NCBI GenBank assembly: GCA_023213315.1
Contig: JAKCPI010001928.1
Location: 1 to 64,000, forward strand
Direction: 5' to 3'
Length of the DNA stretch: 64,000 nucleotides
DNA from: Euborellia annulipes
Lineage: Eukaryota; Arthropoda; Insecta; Dermaptera; Anisolabididae
Of the stretch, positions 35,079 through 46,204 are shown one piece after another. The first letter of the stretch is position 1. Every line of letters begins with the position of its first letter. Both the position numbers and the translations under genes were made by a program. The notes beneath the pieces are model-generated. The model was not told where the DNA came from. It did no database searches and saw only the letters and a program-made list of their open reading frames with translations.

Positions 35079-35766
35079 CTGAGAACAAAAAATTAATAAA
35101 TCAATCAAATGAAAAAATCAATTCCCTTTTTCTATTACAGCCATGACCCTGTATCTCTATTTCTATAAGAGCTAAGAGATTATAAACTTCTTTGTTTATT
35201 AAATAAATAATCTTTTCTTAAAAGCAAGGATTTATTTAACCTTTTCTTGAAGAAAATTCTGCTTGAAGTAAAAAAAAAATTTTTTAAGAGAAAATTGATA
35301 TTTTAATAAAAATTAAAAGTTACCCTTATTATGAGATTATTTTTTATCGGATTTTTTTTTAAGGATTACTTATCTTATTTTTAATTAATTTTTTTATGCA
35401 TGAATTTTGCATCTTGAAATAAAAACGAGTTAAGTGACGGATTAATTTTTATATAAAAAAAAAAAAAAAAAAATATTACAGAATCGAGGTAACGAAAAAT
35501 TCCGTAATACTTGAATTAGCGTTATAAATATGTAGTAATTTTAATTATACCTGTATAGTTCAGTCTTTGAGGTAAATTTTCTTCGATAATTGGAAAAATT
35601 ATATCTGGATTGAAATCAGTTTTGTTCTTTCGGGATTGCTAATCCTTTTCTAAGGAGTTTTTTTTTTTTACGACACTTTTTTTCTCATTCACACTCCTCA
35701 CAGTCTTTTCGGCAACTCAGGCCATATAAGATTTTTTACGATAACCGTTAGGGAATATAGAATATA

Positions 35767-36014
35767 TGGACCGTTTATTTTTAAAGTGGTGTAAGTCCAT
35801 TTTTTTTTAATGAGATATCGCATAACTTATGCTTAAATTAATGTAAATTTTCTATGTATAACTAGCAAGTGGTAAATTTCTTAAAAAATTCCCATGTTTT
35901 GTACAATTGAAAATTGGTCGGTAAATAGAATTTTTAATAAACAGATTTTTTAACCTTTCATTTTCTCGAAACAATAGAAAATGGACTTACACCACTTTCA
36001 AAATAAACGGTCCA
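35767..36014. mobile_element. Mariner-like MITE (TA target)
   Basis: A 248-bp element between TA dinucleotides. Terminal inverted repeats of about 37 bp begin TGGACCGTTTATTTTTAAAG and contain GTGGTGTAAGTCCATTTT. No transposase. Confidence 0.88.
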
Positions 36015-36072
36015 TATATTTGGAGTCCAAGCATTGTTAGGCAGGCAGCCTCTATTAAATCAAACTCCTTTT

Positions 36073-36118
36073 ACGCAAAACGTTTCGGCCGATTTAATCA
36101 TGCCATCTTCAGTTGCAT
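36073..36118 (-). ncRNA. Hammerhead-like motif (left arm)
   Basis: Minus strand: ATGCAA, CTGAAGA, T, GGC..GCC stem, GAAA, CGTT, TTGCGT. Stem I pairs over 6 bp (one G-U). Same as the 36342 copy. Confidence 0.5.
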
Positions 36119-36341
36119 TGGCTAAACAAAAATTCAATTCTGCTCAGCCACTTTCTACATTAAATATATATCATCCCGAGGTTCAACAATGTATCAACAT
36201 CTCTTTATAAAATAAATAAGATAAATAGACTGTTGACAACTCTATTTATTAAAAAAACTGTAAGTCTTTAATAATGTTATAAATATTTTTTTAATTTATT
36301 TAGCTAAATAACTTCAATGTAAATCATTTTTTGTTTAGCCA

Positions 36342-36387
36342 ATGCAACTGAAGATGGCATGATTAAATCGGCCGAAACGTTTTGCGT
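36342..36387 (+). ncRNA. Hammerhead-like motif (right arm)
   Basis: ATGCAA, CTGAAGA (exact core), extra T, stem GGC/GCC, GAAA, C-G-T, T, TTGCGT. Stem I ATGCAA/TTGCGT is fully paired with one G-U; the cleavage triplet would be GUU, which is allowed (NUH). Confidence 0.5.
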
Positions 36388-36659
36388 AAAAGGAGTTTGA
36401 TTTAATAGAGGCTCCTTGCCTGGCTGCTTTCCTCTTCGATCCTTTATTCAATCTTATTTAACCCATTTGGTATCCAAATGGCATAAATAAAATCATCGGA
36501 CTGCCTGGGTCCGAACCCGCGACTTGGTAAAATTTAGGATAAAATTGCGATCCAAAGGATTGTCAATCCTTTAAAACTTTTTTACTTAAATTAATATGTA
36601 TGTTGGATGTATATCCTTTTTTCTTCCTTCATCCAAACGCCTAAAAATCATGAAAAATT

Positions 36660-36800
36660 AGGGATCGGAATTTCGGATCGTGGATTCTTTTTCTAGATCA
36701 GATCGGATCGCCCGAGTTTGTAGGATCGCTTATCATTTTGCAGAAGCAGGATCGGATCGACAGAAAGGGCCGAATCTGCGGATCGGATCTCTAATCCTTT
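36660..36800. repeat. GGATCGGATC-rich repeat
   Basis: GATCGG occurs about eight times in 140 bp (GGATCGGAATTTCGGATCG, AGATCGGATCG and so on). Likely an old transposon end; no ORF of note. Confidence 0.45.
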
Positions 36801-36947
36801 TTAAAGGATTAAAACCAAATTTAATATCTCTTTTTCGATCCACTGACAGTTTTGATGGCGAAAATTAAAGAAACCCACTATAGACCTGTAGACACGTCGC
36901 CTGGCGAATGATAAAACTTGAAGGTCTTCCGGATTAAAAAAGTAATT

Positions 36948-37020
36948 TGGAGGCGCCGGGTATCGATCCCGGTACCTCTCGCATGCTAAGCGAGCGCTCT
37001 ACCATCTGAGCTACGCCCCC
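36948..37020 (-). tRNA. tRNA-Ala (AGC)
   Basis: Complete cloverleaf on the minus strand. Acceptor GGGGGCG pairs with CGCCTCC (one G-U); D arm GCTC-AGATGGTA-GAGC; anticodon arm CTCGC-TTAGCAT-GCGAG with anticodon AGC; T arm CCGGG-ATCGATA-CCCGG; discriminator A. No intron and no CCA in the gene, as in eukaryotes. A run of six T follows at about 36941-36936, a proper RNA polymerase III terminator. It lies inside the presumed long NOL4-like intron. Confidence 0.95.
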
Positions 37021-37584
37021 TGATACAGAGATAGAAATTTTTTATAGTTAATTGCTTTGGAGCTTGACCTAGATTATCTAAGAACATGTGCTTTAATACT
37101 CTTAATAAAAATATTACTTTCTCTCTCTTTTTTTTGTTTTTTTAACACATTTTTTTATACGTTATCAATTACTATTTCATATTCATGTCCAGATTGTCTT
37201 CTTTACTTTAAAAAAAAAAAATAAAAAATAAAAAAAAATGGAGCCGAGTTGAATGGAGAAAGAACGCTTGGTTATGAATGAAATAGAAGGTGATCGATAC
37301 ACTTTTTCAGTCATTCATAAAAATATTTCTCTCTCTCTCTCTCTCCCGTTCTATTTAAATATAAAATAAACCAAGTCACACTTTTAATTCGATAATACAA
37401 TCAAACCTTATTAAATATTTAAACAGATTGTGAAAATAAATTTTCCGCAATTTTTTTTTTAATGGGATTAAAACTAGAAAAAGAGGATTTAGTTTTTCAT
37501 AATTTACACAAGTTTGAATGAATTCGTTGTTTATTCATTACTTATTGCCAAATTGGAGTAAGTTTGGATTAGTTTAAAATCGAT

Positions 37585-38192
37585 AAAATCTGGTGTAACT
37601 GTCCCACAGCACACAACTTTCTCTTACCTTCGGTAATCGAAAGTTGTATTCTGTCACACCAGATTTTTTGTGTCGACATATATTTAGTTTCCGCCGATAT
37701 ATTAGAATTCATGATGTAAAATATATAAACATGGGTAAATTTTTATATTTTGTTACCATAGCAAACCATTTCTCCTATCTTTCCTAAGAAGTACAAGAGT
37801 AAAGTGGTCTTCAGAAGCTTTCAAAGGCAAAATGAGAATATACATTCAAAAGGGCATCTAAAAACTAATTGATTTAATCAAAATCGTTGGAGCGAACTTT
37901 GAGAAAATCGAAAAAAACTGAAAAAGTACATCAGTAAAGTACTAGTACTCTTTGGTCGATTTTGATTAAAAGCTTATTTTCATGACCTAGGGCGGTGCCA
38001 AACTTAAATATAAAATTTCAACCTCCTAGCTCAATTCCTTCATGCTTTAAATTGAACCCAGGCAGGCAGAGAGACAGACCATGTCGCGAAAAACACTTTT
38101 TTGGATTCAGAGGACCTCAAAACGTGTATATCCATCTCGACATCGAATTCGACATGAATCCAAAACTTTCTCTCTCTATATATATATATGTA

Positions 38193-38249
<57 letters not shown>

Positions 38250-38250
38250 C
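37585..38250 (-). repeat. Two-hairpin element, near full-length, ending in (TA)n
   Basis: Right-end hairpin at 37585-37668, central ACTAGTACT at 37938-37946, GACATGGTCT-type text near 38080, then the left-end hairpin region, which has expanded into about 75 bp of TA at 38170-38250. Confidence 0.85.
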
Positions 38251-38664
38251 TTAAATAAAATCATCGGACTGCCTGGGATCCGAACCCGCGACCTTTGGCA
38301 TACAATTTCCAAGGATTATGAGGAAGTAAAAAATGTCAAAAATTGAACGGTTCTCGAAAACTGAACGGCTAATCAAAAGTGTCTTCTTATGAAAATATAG
38401 AGATGTGTTAATCCTTCCTAAGACCTTCTAAAGCCCTGAGATTTTTAAATGGCTCCTTATCTTTCTCAAAAAATAGGTGTAGCTTGGCGGTGATATTATG
38501 GATGATGGATGTAAAAAGAAAAGAAGTATTTGGTCTAAGAAATTATAACACTGATTTCTCCAGTTCCTGTTGCAATAGTTCGTGACCTTTATGTCCCAAA
38601 GACACTGGCGCACTCTCCAAAAATCAATTAACTCCACAATAATAAATTTTACAGCTACCGTAAC

Positions 38665-38890
38665 AGTAGCCATAGCGTAATGACTTCCGAAAGCAGACTG
38701 AAAGGGAATCAGGCCATCCGCGCTACACACGGCCTGATTTGTCAGGAAAGGGAGTGGGAAGGTTGGCGGTTGGATGGTTAGCTCCATCCGACTGCCAACT
38801 TGTCAGGCCTGAAAGGTCGGGTGACCCAACCGGTAAGGGCCTGACAGGTAAGCCCTGCTGGTTGGCCTGACAAATCAGGGCCCTTTAGGG
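38665..38890. mobile_element. MITE with CCTGATTTGTCAGG repeats
   Basis: GGCCTGATTTGTCAGG (38729) and GGCCTGACAAATCAGGGCCC (38865) are inverted copies; CTTGTCAGGCCTGA and GGGCCTGACAGG between them are further partial copies. Non-coding; the minus-strand frame 38428-38787 is probably accidental. Confidence 0.55.
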
Positions 38891-39289
38891 AAATTCAGCT
38901 TCTCTTACATTTTTTCTTTCCTTTCTACAATTTAGTCTTCGCATTAATATTTTAATATTTTTTTTTTTTTTAATTTTGTACTGCCAATAATTGGTATTCC
39001 CGATAGTAAAAATTTTTAATTTCACACCGAACTATAGTAAAACAAGATGGAATAACATGGAGAATTTCTCAGTATATCGGTGGCAAAAATGGCATATGGT
39101 TTGTTAATTAAATAACTTTATTTTCTATCTCCCGCCTTTTTATATAACTAAAAGAAATCTTTAATATAATATTTATAAAAACTTTATCTTTCCAAATGGG
39201 TGTGTTACAAATCTTTGTGGTCGATGTCAAATAAAAAAAAAAAATACAATTCTTTTCTTTTTTTTTTTTTGAACGATTAATTTTATTGT

Positions 39290-39545
39290 ATATTAATCAA
39301 TTGCGGGTTATGGAGTGTTAATAGGGCAATTTAACCGATGACAGTGTGGGTGTGGAGATGGGCGTTGAGGTGAGGGAGTGAATTCGCGATCGATGGATGA
39401 ATGGCGCCGATAATTACTCAACCTGGAGCATCCATAACCACCCAATCCCCGTCGTCTCCCCTACACCATCCCCTTTCTTCTTATGGAGCCGATTAATTGC
39501 CAATCAGCGAATGGCGGAAAAATAAACACAAAAAAAAGAAAGCAA
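39290..39545. promoter_or_regulatory. Non-repetitive mixed-composition block, possible enhancer
   Basis: Unlike its surroundings, it is of balanced composition and seen once. It holds homeodomain-type cores (TTAATCAATTG, GATTAATTGCC, GATAATTACTC) and a CCAAT-like TGCCAATCAGCG. Its place in a very long intron near the 5' side of a developmental-type nuclear gene fits a cis-regulatory element. No direct proof. Confidence 0.3.
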
Positions 39546-39943
39546 AATACCAGTCATTATTTAACAGGTATATAAACGAACTTTAATTTAGATAGATAGT
39601 TTTGTTCAAATTTTACCTAATTTTTGTTTATTTAATTTCAAAATGGAATTTGGAGAAGTGTATGTATAATTATAGGAAAAAAATCACACGGCTACCTCTT
39701 GGTCTATTTATCTAAGCTCACCAACAACAACCTGATCAATATTCTTCAATGGAGGTGGCGAGTTTTCAGTTCAGTGGTTCCCCTGTCAATTCAAGGGTCA
39801 GGAAAAGAGAAGCATTTTTACAAAAAAAAAATTACGAAGTTACAATTTGTTAGGAGAAAGATTTGTCTCTATGGCTACTCTCGTTTAGAGAGAATATTCA
39901 AATGAAGTACCACTTCAGATACCTTATAATTATGAGTTTTTTT

Positions 39944-40090
39944 TACTTTCTCTTACCTATGTATATATGTAATATATATATAGAGAGGAAGTATTGGATT
40001 CATGTCAAAAATTCGATGTCGAGATTTTGATGGATCTTCACGTTTTGAGGTCCCCTGAATTCAAAAAAGTGGTTTTCGCGACATGGTCTG

Positions 40091-40149
<59 letters not shown>

Positions 40150-40625
40150 TGTGAACAAAATATCTCAAGAACGAAAAGAGCTAGGATGTTCAAATTTTAT
40201 ATTTAAGTTAGGCACCCCCATGGGACGTGACACGAAGCTTTTGAACAAAATCGACCAAAGAGTACTAGTACTTTACTGATGCACTTTTTCAGTTTTTTTC
40301 GATTTTCTCAAAATTTGCTCCAACGATTTTTTTTTAAAATTCGAAAATCAATTATTTTTTAGATTCTCTATAAAATGTATATTCTCATTTTGTGATTGAA
40401 ATCTTCTGAAGACCACTTTACTCTTGTACTCCATAGAAAAGATAGGAGAAATGGTTGCCATGGTATCAAAATATAAATATTTTCCCATACTTATAAATTT
40501 TACATCTTGAATTCAATTGTACCCTACTGTCGGAAACTAAATACATGTCGACACAAAAAATCTGGTGTGACACCCTTCGGTAATCGAAAGTTGTGTGCTG
40601 TGCGCCAGTCACACCAGATTTTTTT
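39944..40625 (+). repeat. Two-hairpin element with long (GT)n
   Basis: Full left end at 39944; microsatellite of about 27 GT at 40095-40148; central ACTAGTACTTTACTG at 40263; right end TGTGCGCCAGTCACACCAGA. The right hairpin has lost part of its first arm (ACACCCTTCGG). Confidence 0.9.
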
Positions 40626-41519
40626 GATATATCATACTGTTTGATTTTTTTTTTTTTTTTTTTTTTATCTTACACTTCCGAGAGTAAGTTAGTATCTACT
40701 AGTTTCGCGAAACTTGCGTTTGAAAAGATGGGATGAGACTCGCCTGCTTAAAAATGATTTTCGCGAGAGGAAAAAAAAAAATAGAAATTTTACCAGAGAA
40801 AAAAGTTATAATCGATTATTTTTTTTTGATAATCTATTTTTTTTTTTTTCATATTCGATTATTTTTTCCCATAATCAAACACCCCTAGTATCTATCACGT
40901 ACCTACTAGATATAATTCACTTGCAAATTCCCGTTGTAAATTCCAGGGCTGACTGATCTCGAAAGAAAAATATGCCGAACCGAGAAAATTAAAGATTAAA
41001 GCAAAATTGCCGAAACGGACACCTTACTGATACCGATACTTCAGCCCTAGTAAATTCAAAATAATTCGAATATATTCCTAAATTCCAATTATTTTCGAGA
41101 ATATTATAATTTATTAATGTTGCAAATATAGTGTGTATTTATTAGCAGATGAAAAAGGAGTAATGGGCGTGGCTTTCCTTCCCTCTTATAGGCCAAATAT
41201 GAGGTAAATGCAAAATAAAGTTTTGGTATAATCTTTTTTTTGGCATTTTATGATTCCGAAAATGGAGTGTCAATATTTTTTGCCGAGAGACCTGGCAACG
41301 GAGTAAAGCAGCAGTCACCATAGACCAAAAAATATATTATTTTCTTATTTATTTTCTGGCTGATTTCGAACACCCTTCAGTATTGAAAATATTTTTAATA
41401 TCCCTTTATATCCAAGAAAATCTACCTAATAAGCGATCATTGATTAATGACTTTCTTTATTGTTATTTATAATCGCTGTATAGACATTCCAATACTTTCC
41501 CTCCTTCCTCTGCCCTTTT

Positions 41520-42203
41520 TACTTTCTCTTACCTATGTATATATGTAATATATATATAGAGAGAAAGTATTGGATTCATGTCAAAAATTCGATGTCGAGA
41601 TTTTGATGGATCTTCACGTTTTGAGGTCCCCTGAATCCAAAAAGTGGTTTTCGCGACATGGTCTGTCTGTGTGTGTGTGGGTGGGTGTGTGGGTGGGTGG
41701 GTGTGTGTGTCTGTGTTCAATTTTAAGCATGAAGGAATTGAGCTATGAGGCTGAAATTTTATATTTAAGTTAAACACCCTCCTGGACCGGAAAAATAAGC
41801 TTTTAATCAAAATCGGCCAAAGAGTACTAGTACTTTACTGATGTACTTTTTCAGTTTTTTTCGATTTTCTCAAAATTTGCTCCAACGATTTTTTTTAAAA
41901 TTCAAAAATCAATTATTTTTTAGATGCTCTTTAAAATGTATATTCTCATTTTGCGATTGAAATCTTCTGAAGACCACTTTACTCTTGTATTTCATAGGGA
42001 AGGATAGAAGTGGTTGCCATGGTAACAAAATATAAATATTTTCCCATACTTATAAATTTTACATCTGAATTCCAATGTTCCGTACTGTCGGGAACTAAAT
42101 ATATGTCGACACAAAAATCTGGTGTGACAAGCACAGAACACAACTTTCGATTACCGAAGGTAAGAGAAAGTTGTGTGCTGTGCGCCAGTCACACCAGATT
42201 TTT
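41520..42203 (+). repeat. Two-hairpin element, best full-length copy
   Basis: 684 bp. Left end TACTTTCTCTTACC followed by a TA-rich hairpin closing in TATATAGAGAGAAAGTA. Middle: GTCAAAAATTCGATGTCGAG, GACATGGTCTGTCTGTG with a G/T microsatellite, AAGTACTAGTACTTTACTG palindrome, TTGCCATGGTAAC palindrome, ATGTCGACAC. Right end: a hairpin of about 90 bp with arms AATCTGGTGTGAC..AGCACA..ACACAACTTTC and their complement; its loop contains GGTAAGAGAAAG, the inverse of the left end. No ORF of note. Confidence 0.9.
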
Positions 42204-42309
42204 ATACTCATGTTCTGAATATTTTATTGTTATAATAATAAAAAGAAAATTCTTTATAAAGTCAAAATTTTATTCCAACATCTTCATCCGTTATCAGTTA
42301 TCAAATTTA

Positions 42310-42800
42310 TTAATAAAAAAAAAAATTAATGACTGAATATTTCGACATGAAATAGAAGGGAAGGGGGAAGAAAAAGAGGTGGGAAGAGCGAGAGAGGGAG
42401 AAAATTTTTCGGAGTTTTAAAGAGTAAAAAGGGAAAGAGTGAGAGAGTGTGTGTGTGTATGTGTGTGTGAGGGAAAGAGACGGAGAACTTTTTGAAGGGA
42501 GTGGGGTAGTTGGGCTGGGCCAAGGGGGTGAGATGCGTGACTGCGTGAAAGCTTCTAGGTAAAAAGGGGGAGGAAGAAAGTTATTTCCATCGAAAGAGGA
42601 TGAAAGGGGAGAAAGAGAGAGAGTGACGTAGAGAGGGTGAGGGATGGGGGGCTTAGTAAGCCTGAAGGAAAAGGAAAAAAACGAAAATGAATGAAAATAA
42701 AAGAGAGAGAGAGAGAAGAGAGAGATAAAGAAAGAAAGAGAGAGAGAGAGAGTTGAAAGCAAACGAGAGAGAGAGAGAGAGGGAATTTCGTGAAAAGGGA
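42310..42800. repeat. Long purine-rich (GA) tract
   Basis: Plus strand is almost all A and G for some 490 bp, with GA microsatellites at 42700-42780. The long minus-strand frame (42310-43017) is Ser/Leu/Phe-rich, as any CT-rich strand would give, and is not called a gene. It may form triplex DNA or bind GAGA-type factors. Confidence 0.8.
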
Positions 42801-43019
42801 TGAGATCTGTCTGTCTGTCGGGACACGTTTTCGAGTATGAAAAGCCGTCTCTTATATATATATATACAAACACACGCAGACACACAGACACCCACAGAGA
42901 ATATAGTATATAGATATATAATACATGGGGGATGATGACGACATCAAGAGGGCTGCCGAACATTTCAAACACTCTCCTTTCTCTCAGATATATACTGTAT
43001 ACATACACTTTGCACATAC

Positions 43020-44300
43020 TCCATTCTATATCTGCAGTAATTCATTTTTGATTGAGTTAAAAAAAAAAAAAAAATATTAAATACAATATTTGATCTTCTT
43101 TGATTTTATGTATATGTAAAATTTTCAGAGGATGGATGAGAAAAATCAACATAGTTGTAGAGGGTTGCGTTATTTTCTTTAGAAAGGGAATATAGTCATA
43201 CTCTCTTTTTGAAATTTTTTTAATATTTTTATTATATAGAGCAGTGGTTCCCAATCCATGATTGGAACTGGGCGGCGGACGTCTTGTGAAAGATAAAAAT
43301 TATTACTTATAGTTAGAGAGCGGAAAAAAAGTCTTTCGACTTTTGTCAATTTTGAGACTTTTCCAGATTTTCTTTACTGATCTCACAAAAAGAAACGTTT
43401 TTTGAGATTTTCAAAAACGACTTTTGCGATTCCCGGTCGCTATTTATTCCAATTGATTTGTATCCAAATTAATTAGGGTGGAAATTATCCATAGAGGTCA
43501 TATTTTTTCCATCGCCTTTGAACTTTGAGAATTTTCAAGATTTTCCTAAAACTTTAAGCATTTCCTTTGTTTTCGTCCACAAGGGACTAAATTAATTTCA
43601 AATTACAATAAAACTAGAAATTTATTATTTATAATCTTTTATTGCTTAAAATTACCTCAAATAATATATAATTAATAGAACGAATAGAGATATATTAAAT
43701 TGTTTCATCTGTCAAAGTTCCTCAGCATAAATCTGTTCATATTTCTTTTTCATTTCATATTTATTTGTCAATCTTATTTTTCTGTTCGATTATATAAAAT
43801 TATATTTAACAAATAGTAGTTTAGTGTTTAGTCAAATCTAAAAATTTATAATAATAAAAAATAAAAGAGCTTTTTCAACTTTAGTTTTCTTGAAAAATAT
43901 AATACAGAGATAAACTGTAGAACGACTGTAGAACGCCGCAGGAAGCCATCGACAAATTAAATTTTTTTGTTATTATTAGGCCTAATATATGTAAATGTAA
44001 AGTCTTGTGGTCATCACAGTCGAAAAGAGCAAAAATAAATAAACGAATAAAATAAGAATTTTGATTATTCATAATTTACAAAAAACTAATATCGCTATTT
44101 GTTCGTCTAGAAGAAGTTACGTAAGACTTTCAGGGCCGTAGTTAGAAAATTTTTGCGTAGATGATTCGGATGATATGAGCATTTAAGAATAGGCTATATT
44201 TTATTTTTGTTTTTAATCTCAATTTTTTTTTGTGCTCTTTCGGTTACTGAGGCTATTTAGGGGTTTCAAAGTACATATATATCACTATTTTTTAAATTTT
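43020..44300. other. AT-rich intron sequence with repeats
   Basis: 43238-43275 is a hAT-like end (GCAGTGGTTCCCAATC). 43490-43830 is the inverted copy of the repeat in 29730-30060. No gene or exon seen. Confidence 0.55.
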
Positions 44301-44304
44301 AATA

Positions 44305-44490
44305 TGCCCGTCACCCGTGGGTCAGAGAGAAGAAATTAGCTTCTCGTGCCTGGGTCGCGGATTCGCTTCCCGTCCCAAAAGATAAAAGATTTATTTCATT
44401 TGAATTGGCTACAAATCATTTGAAATAAATAGGGATGTGATCTAAATGGCCTTAGATGCCGTAAAAGACCTTAAATAAATTTTTTTTTTA
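44305..44490 (+). repeat. tRNA-derived SINE, full copy
   Basis: Head CCCGTGGGTCAGAGAGAAGA (A-box-like), then TTCGCTTCCCGTCCC (B-box-like), body with TTTGAATTGGCTACAAATCA, tail AGACCTTAAATAAA. Same family as 21838-21930. Confidence 0.7.
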
Positions 44491-44639
44491 AATTTAATAT
44501 ACCGATGATTTCCGAAGGACGTTCCACACGTCACCAATCCGCGGATTCACCGCGCTTGGCATCTCGATTGTTATAAATATTACCCCACTCCAGGCCACCG
44601 GTTGTTTTTTTTATTTGTATATAAGGTCTTTTGCGGCGT

Positions 44640-45115
44640 CTACCCAAAAATTGTTTGAAGCACACTTTACTCTTGTAGTTCATAGGAAAGATAGGAAAAA
44701 TAGTTGCCAAAATATAAACATTATAAATTTTGCTGCTTAATTAACATATGTCGACACAAAAAATTTGGTGTGACAAGCAGAGAACGCAACCAAGAACGGA
44801 TCCAGAGAAGTTTCTCGGGAGGGGGGGGGGTAATATGCTGTGACTGATCGCACATCACACAATTTTTTTTATATTTGGTAATTTAAAGGTGCTTTCTGTA
44901 CTTGATATATTCAAATCAAATTTTTAAGAATTAATTTTAAAAAATTTATATTAAAAAGAAAATTTAATTCGCAAAAAATATTTTTTTTTTTTCTCAAATC
45001 TCACGAGGGAGGAGGGTAATTACCCCCTTTACCCCACCCACCCCTTGTATCCGCCCTTGAACACAACTTTCAATTAACGAAGATAAGAAAAAGTTGCATG
45101 ATGTGCTATTCTCAC
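44640..45115 (+). repeat. Two-hairpin element, truncated, split by another repeat
   Basis: 44640-44782 has the family text TTGAAGCACACTTTACTCTT through GTGTGACAAGCAGAGAACGC; the hairpin resumes at 45059 (ACACAACTTTCAATTAACGA). Between them (44783-45058) lies an inverted copy of the poly-C repeat, showing nested insertion. Confidence 0.75.
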
Positions 45116-45354
45116 AGCAAATATTTTAATTTCGATTCATAGATTCATATTTTTTTTGTCTTAAAACTTTTAAAAGTTATTTCCTTCGATTTTAAAATAC
45201 AGTACAGCGTCTATTAGATAAAAGTTAAAAAAGCTAAGCTTAAAATCAACCTAATTCCAGTTTCGTTTTACATTAAAAAAAAAAAACTCGAGTTTTACTT
45301 AACAGAACAGACAAGAACTAGGTAATAGAATATAGGTCCTTTGAGAGCAATAAA

Positions 45355-45820
45355 TAAACAAACGACAAAGGAGGTGGAGGCTTAGTCTAATCCATCCTCA
45401 CAAAGAAAAAGCTTGTTGTGATTTTTTAATGATCTAATTCTTTTTTTTTTTTTTTTTGCGAGGGGAGAGAGAATCAACACTGAATGAGCAAAGTGGGTTA
45501 AAAACCTAATTACCCTCATTGATATCGGTTTTAATCTCTCTGGTCGAATTCCAAAGACACATTCGCTGATAGAGCTATTAAGGGCGCAGCCACCCCTCGG
45601 CATTTCATCCCTAATTATATATACAAACACATAGGGCAAGCCGATTTCCCTATTAAAGACTTTTTACGGGAGGGAAAGAGGGGGGGGGGAGAACAAAGAG
45701 AAGGGCTTTTATGGGCATAGGAGGGGGGATTCTAGTGATTTAATTATGTGACCATTGGTAAACTAATGGCCGATTAAAATGTCGCCTTGAGTTGCGTTGT
45801 TTTGTTTTATTTATTTATTA
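45355..45820. other. Non-repetitive block, possible regulatory sequence
   Basis: Includes CCTAATTACCCTCATTGATATC and GGCCGATTAAAATGTCGCC (45768). The minus-strand frame 45382-45639 has no known domain. Listed as unexplained rather than as a gene. Confidence 0.3.
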
Positions 45821-46093
45821 GAATTAAAAGTCATGAATATAAAGGGATGTAAAAAAAATGTAGTGACTGTCGCACAGCATACAACTTTCTCTTACCTTCG
45901 GTAATCGAAAGTTGTGTTCTGTGCTTGTCACTCCAGATTTTTCGTGTCGATATATATTTAGTTTCCACCGATATATTTGAATGGAAGATGTAAAATTTAT
46001 TAGCATGGGAAAATATTTATATTTTTGAGAAGGATGAATAAATAAAATCCGGAGCTGATGATCAGGCAATTTATTTGGATTAATTCCGTCCGC

Positions 46094-46140
46094 TATAAGT
46101 CGACGTTTAGGAGCCAAAACGACGCCTTCTTCAGGACCAT
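46094..46140 (-). ncRNA. Hammerhead-like motif (left arm)
   Basis: Minus strand: TGGTC, CTGAAGA, stem, TAAA in place of GAAA, CGTC, GACTT. Stem I pairs; the core has one substitution. Confidence 0.4.
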
Positions 46141-46159
46141 GCGGTGCAAAAAAAAAAAC

Positions 46160-46204
46160 TTAGTCCTGAAGAAGGAGTCGTTTTGGCTCCGAAACGTCGA
46201 CTTA
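46160..46204 (+). ncRNA. Hammerhead-like motif (right arm), good copy
   Basis: TTAGTC, CTGAAGA, extra A, GGAG/CTCC stem, GAAA, CGTC, GACTTA. Stem I pairs at AGTC/GACT and one pair beyond a mismatch. Exact CUGANGA and GAAA boxes and a GUC triplet. Confidence 0.5.

Larger units (their letters stand above)
36035..36445. mobile_element. Foldback element with two hammerhead-like motifs
   Basis: Inverted arms: 36050-36128 and 36335-36412 (CAAACTCCTTTTACGCAAAA against its reverse complement, through GCATTGGCTAAAC). Each arm carries one copy of the motif, pointing outward. The loop (about 200 bp) is AT-rich. Confidence 0.8.

Noticed and set aside
34920..35108. Second open frame over the 35078-34924 exon (GVTVKLGSAFRQLQ..)
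   Set aside because: It would not join in phase to the next exon, whereas the chosen frame does.
40095..40148. CRISPR-like or satellite array
   Set aside because: It is a simple GT microsatellite inside a transposable element; no CRISPR is expected in animal DNA.
42310..43017. 235-codon open frame on the minus strand
   Set aside because: Ser/Leu/Phe-rich product of a CT-rich strand; no domain, and the composition explains the lack of stops.
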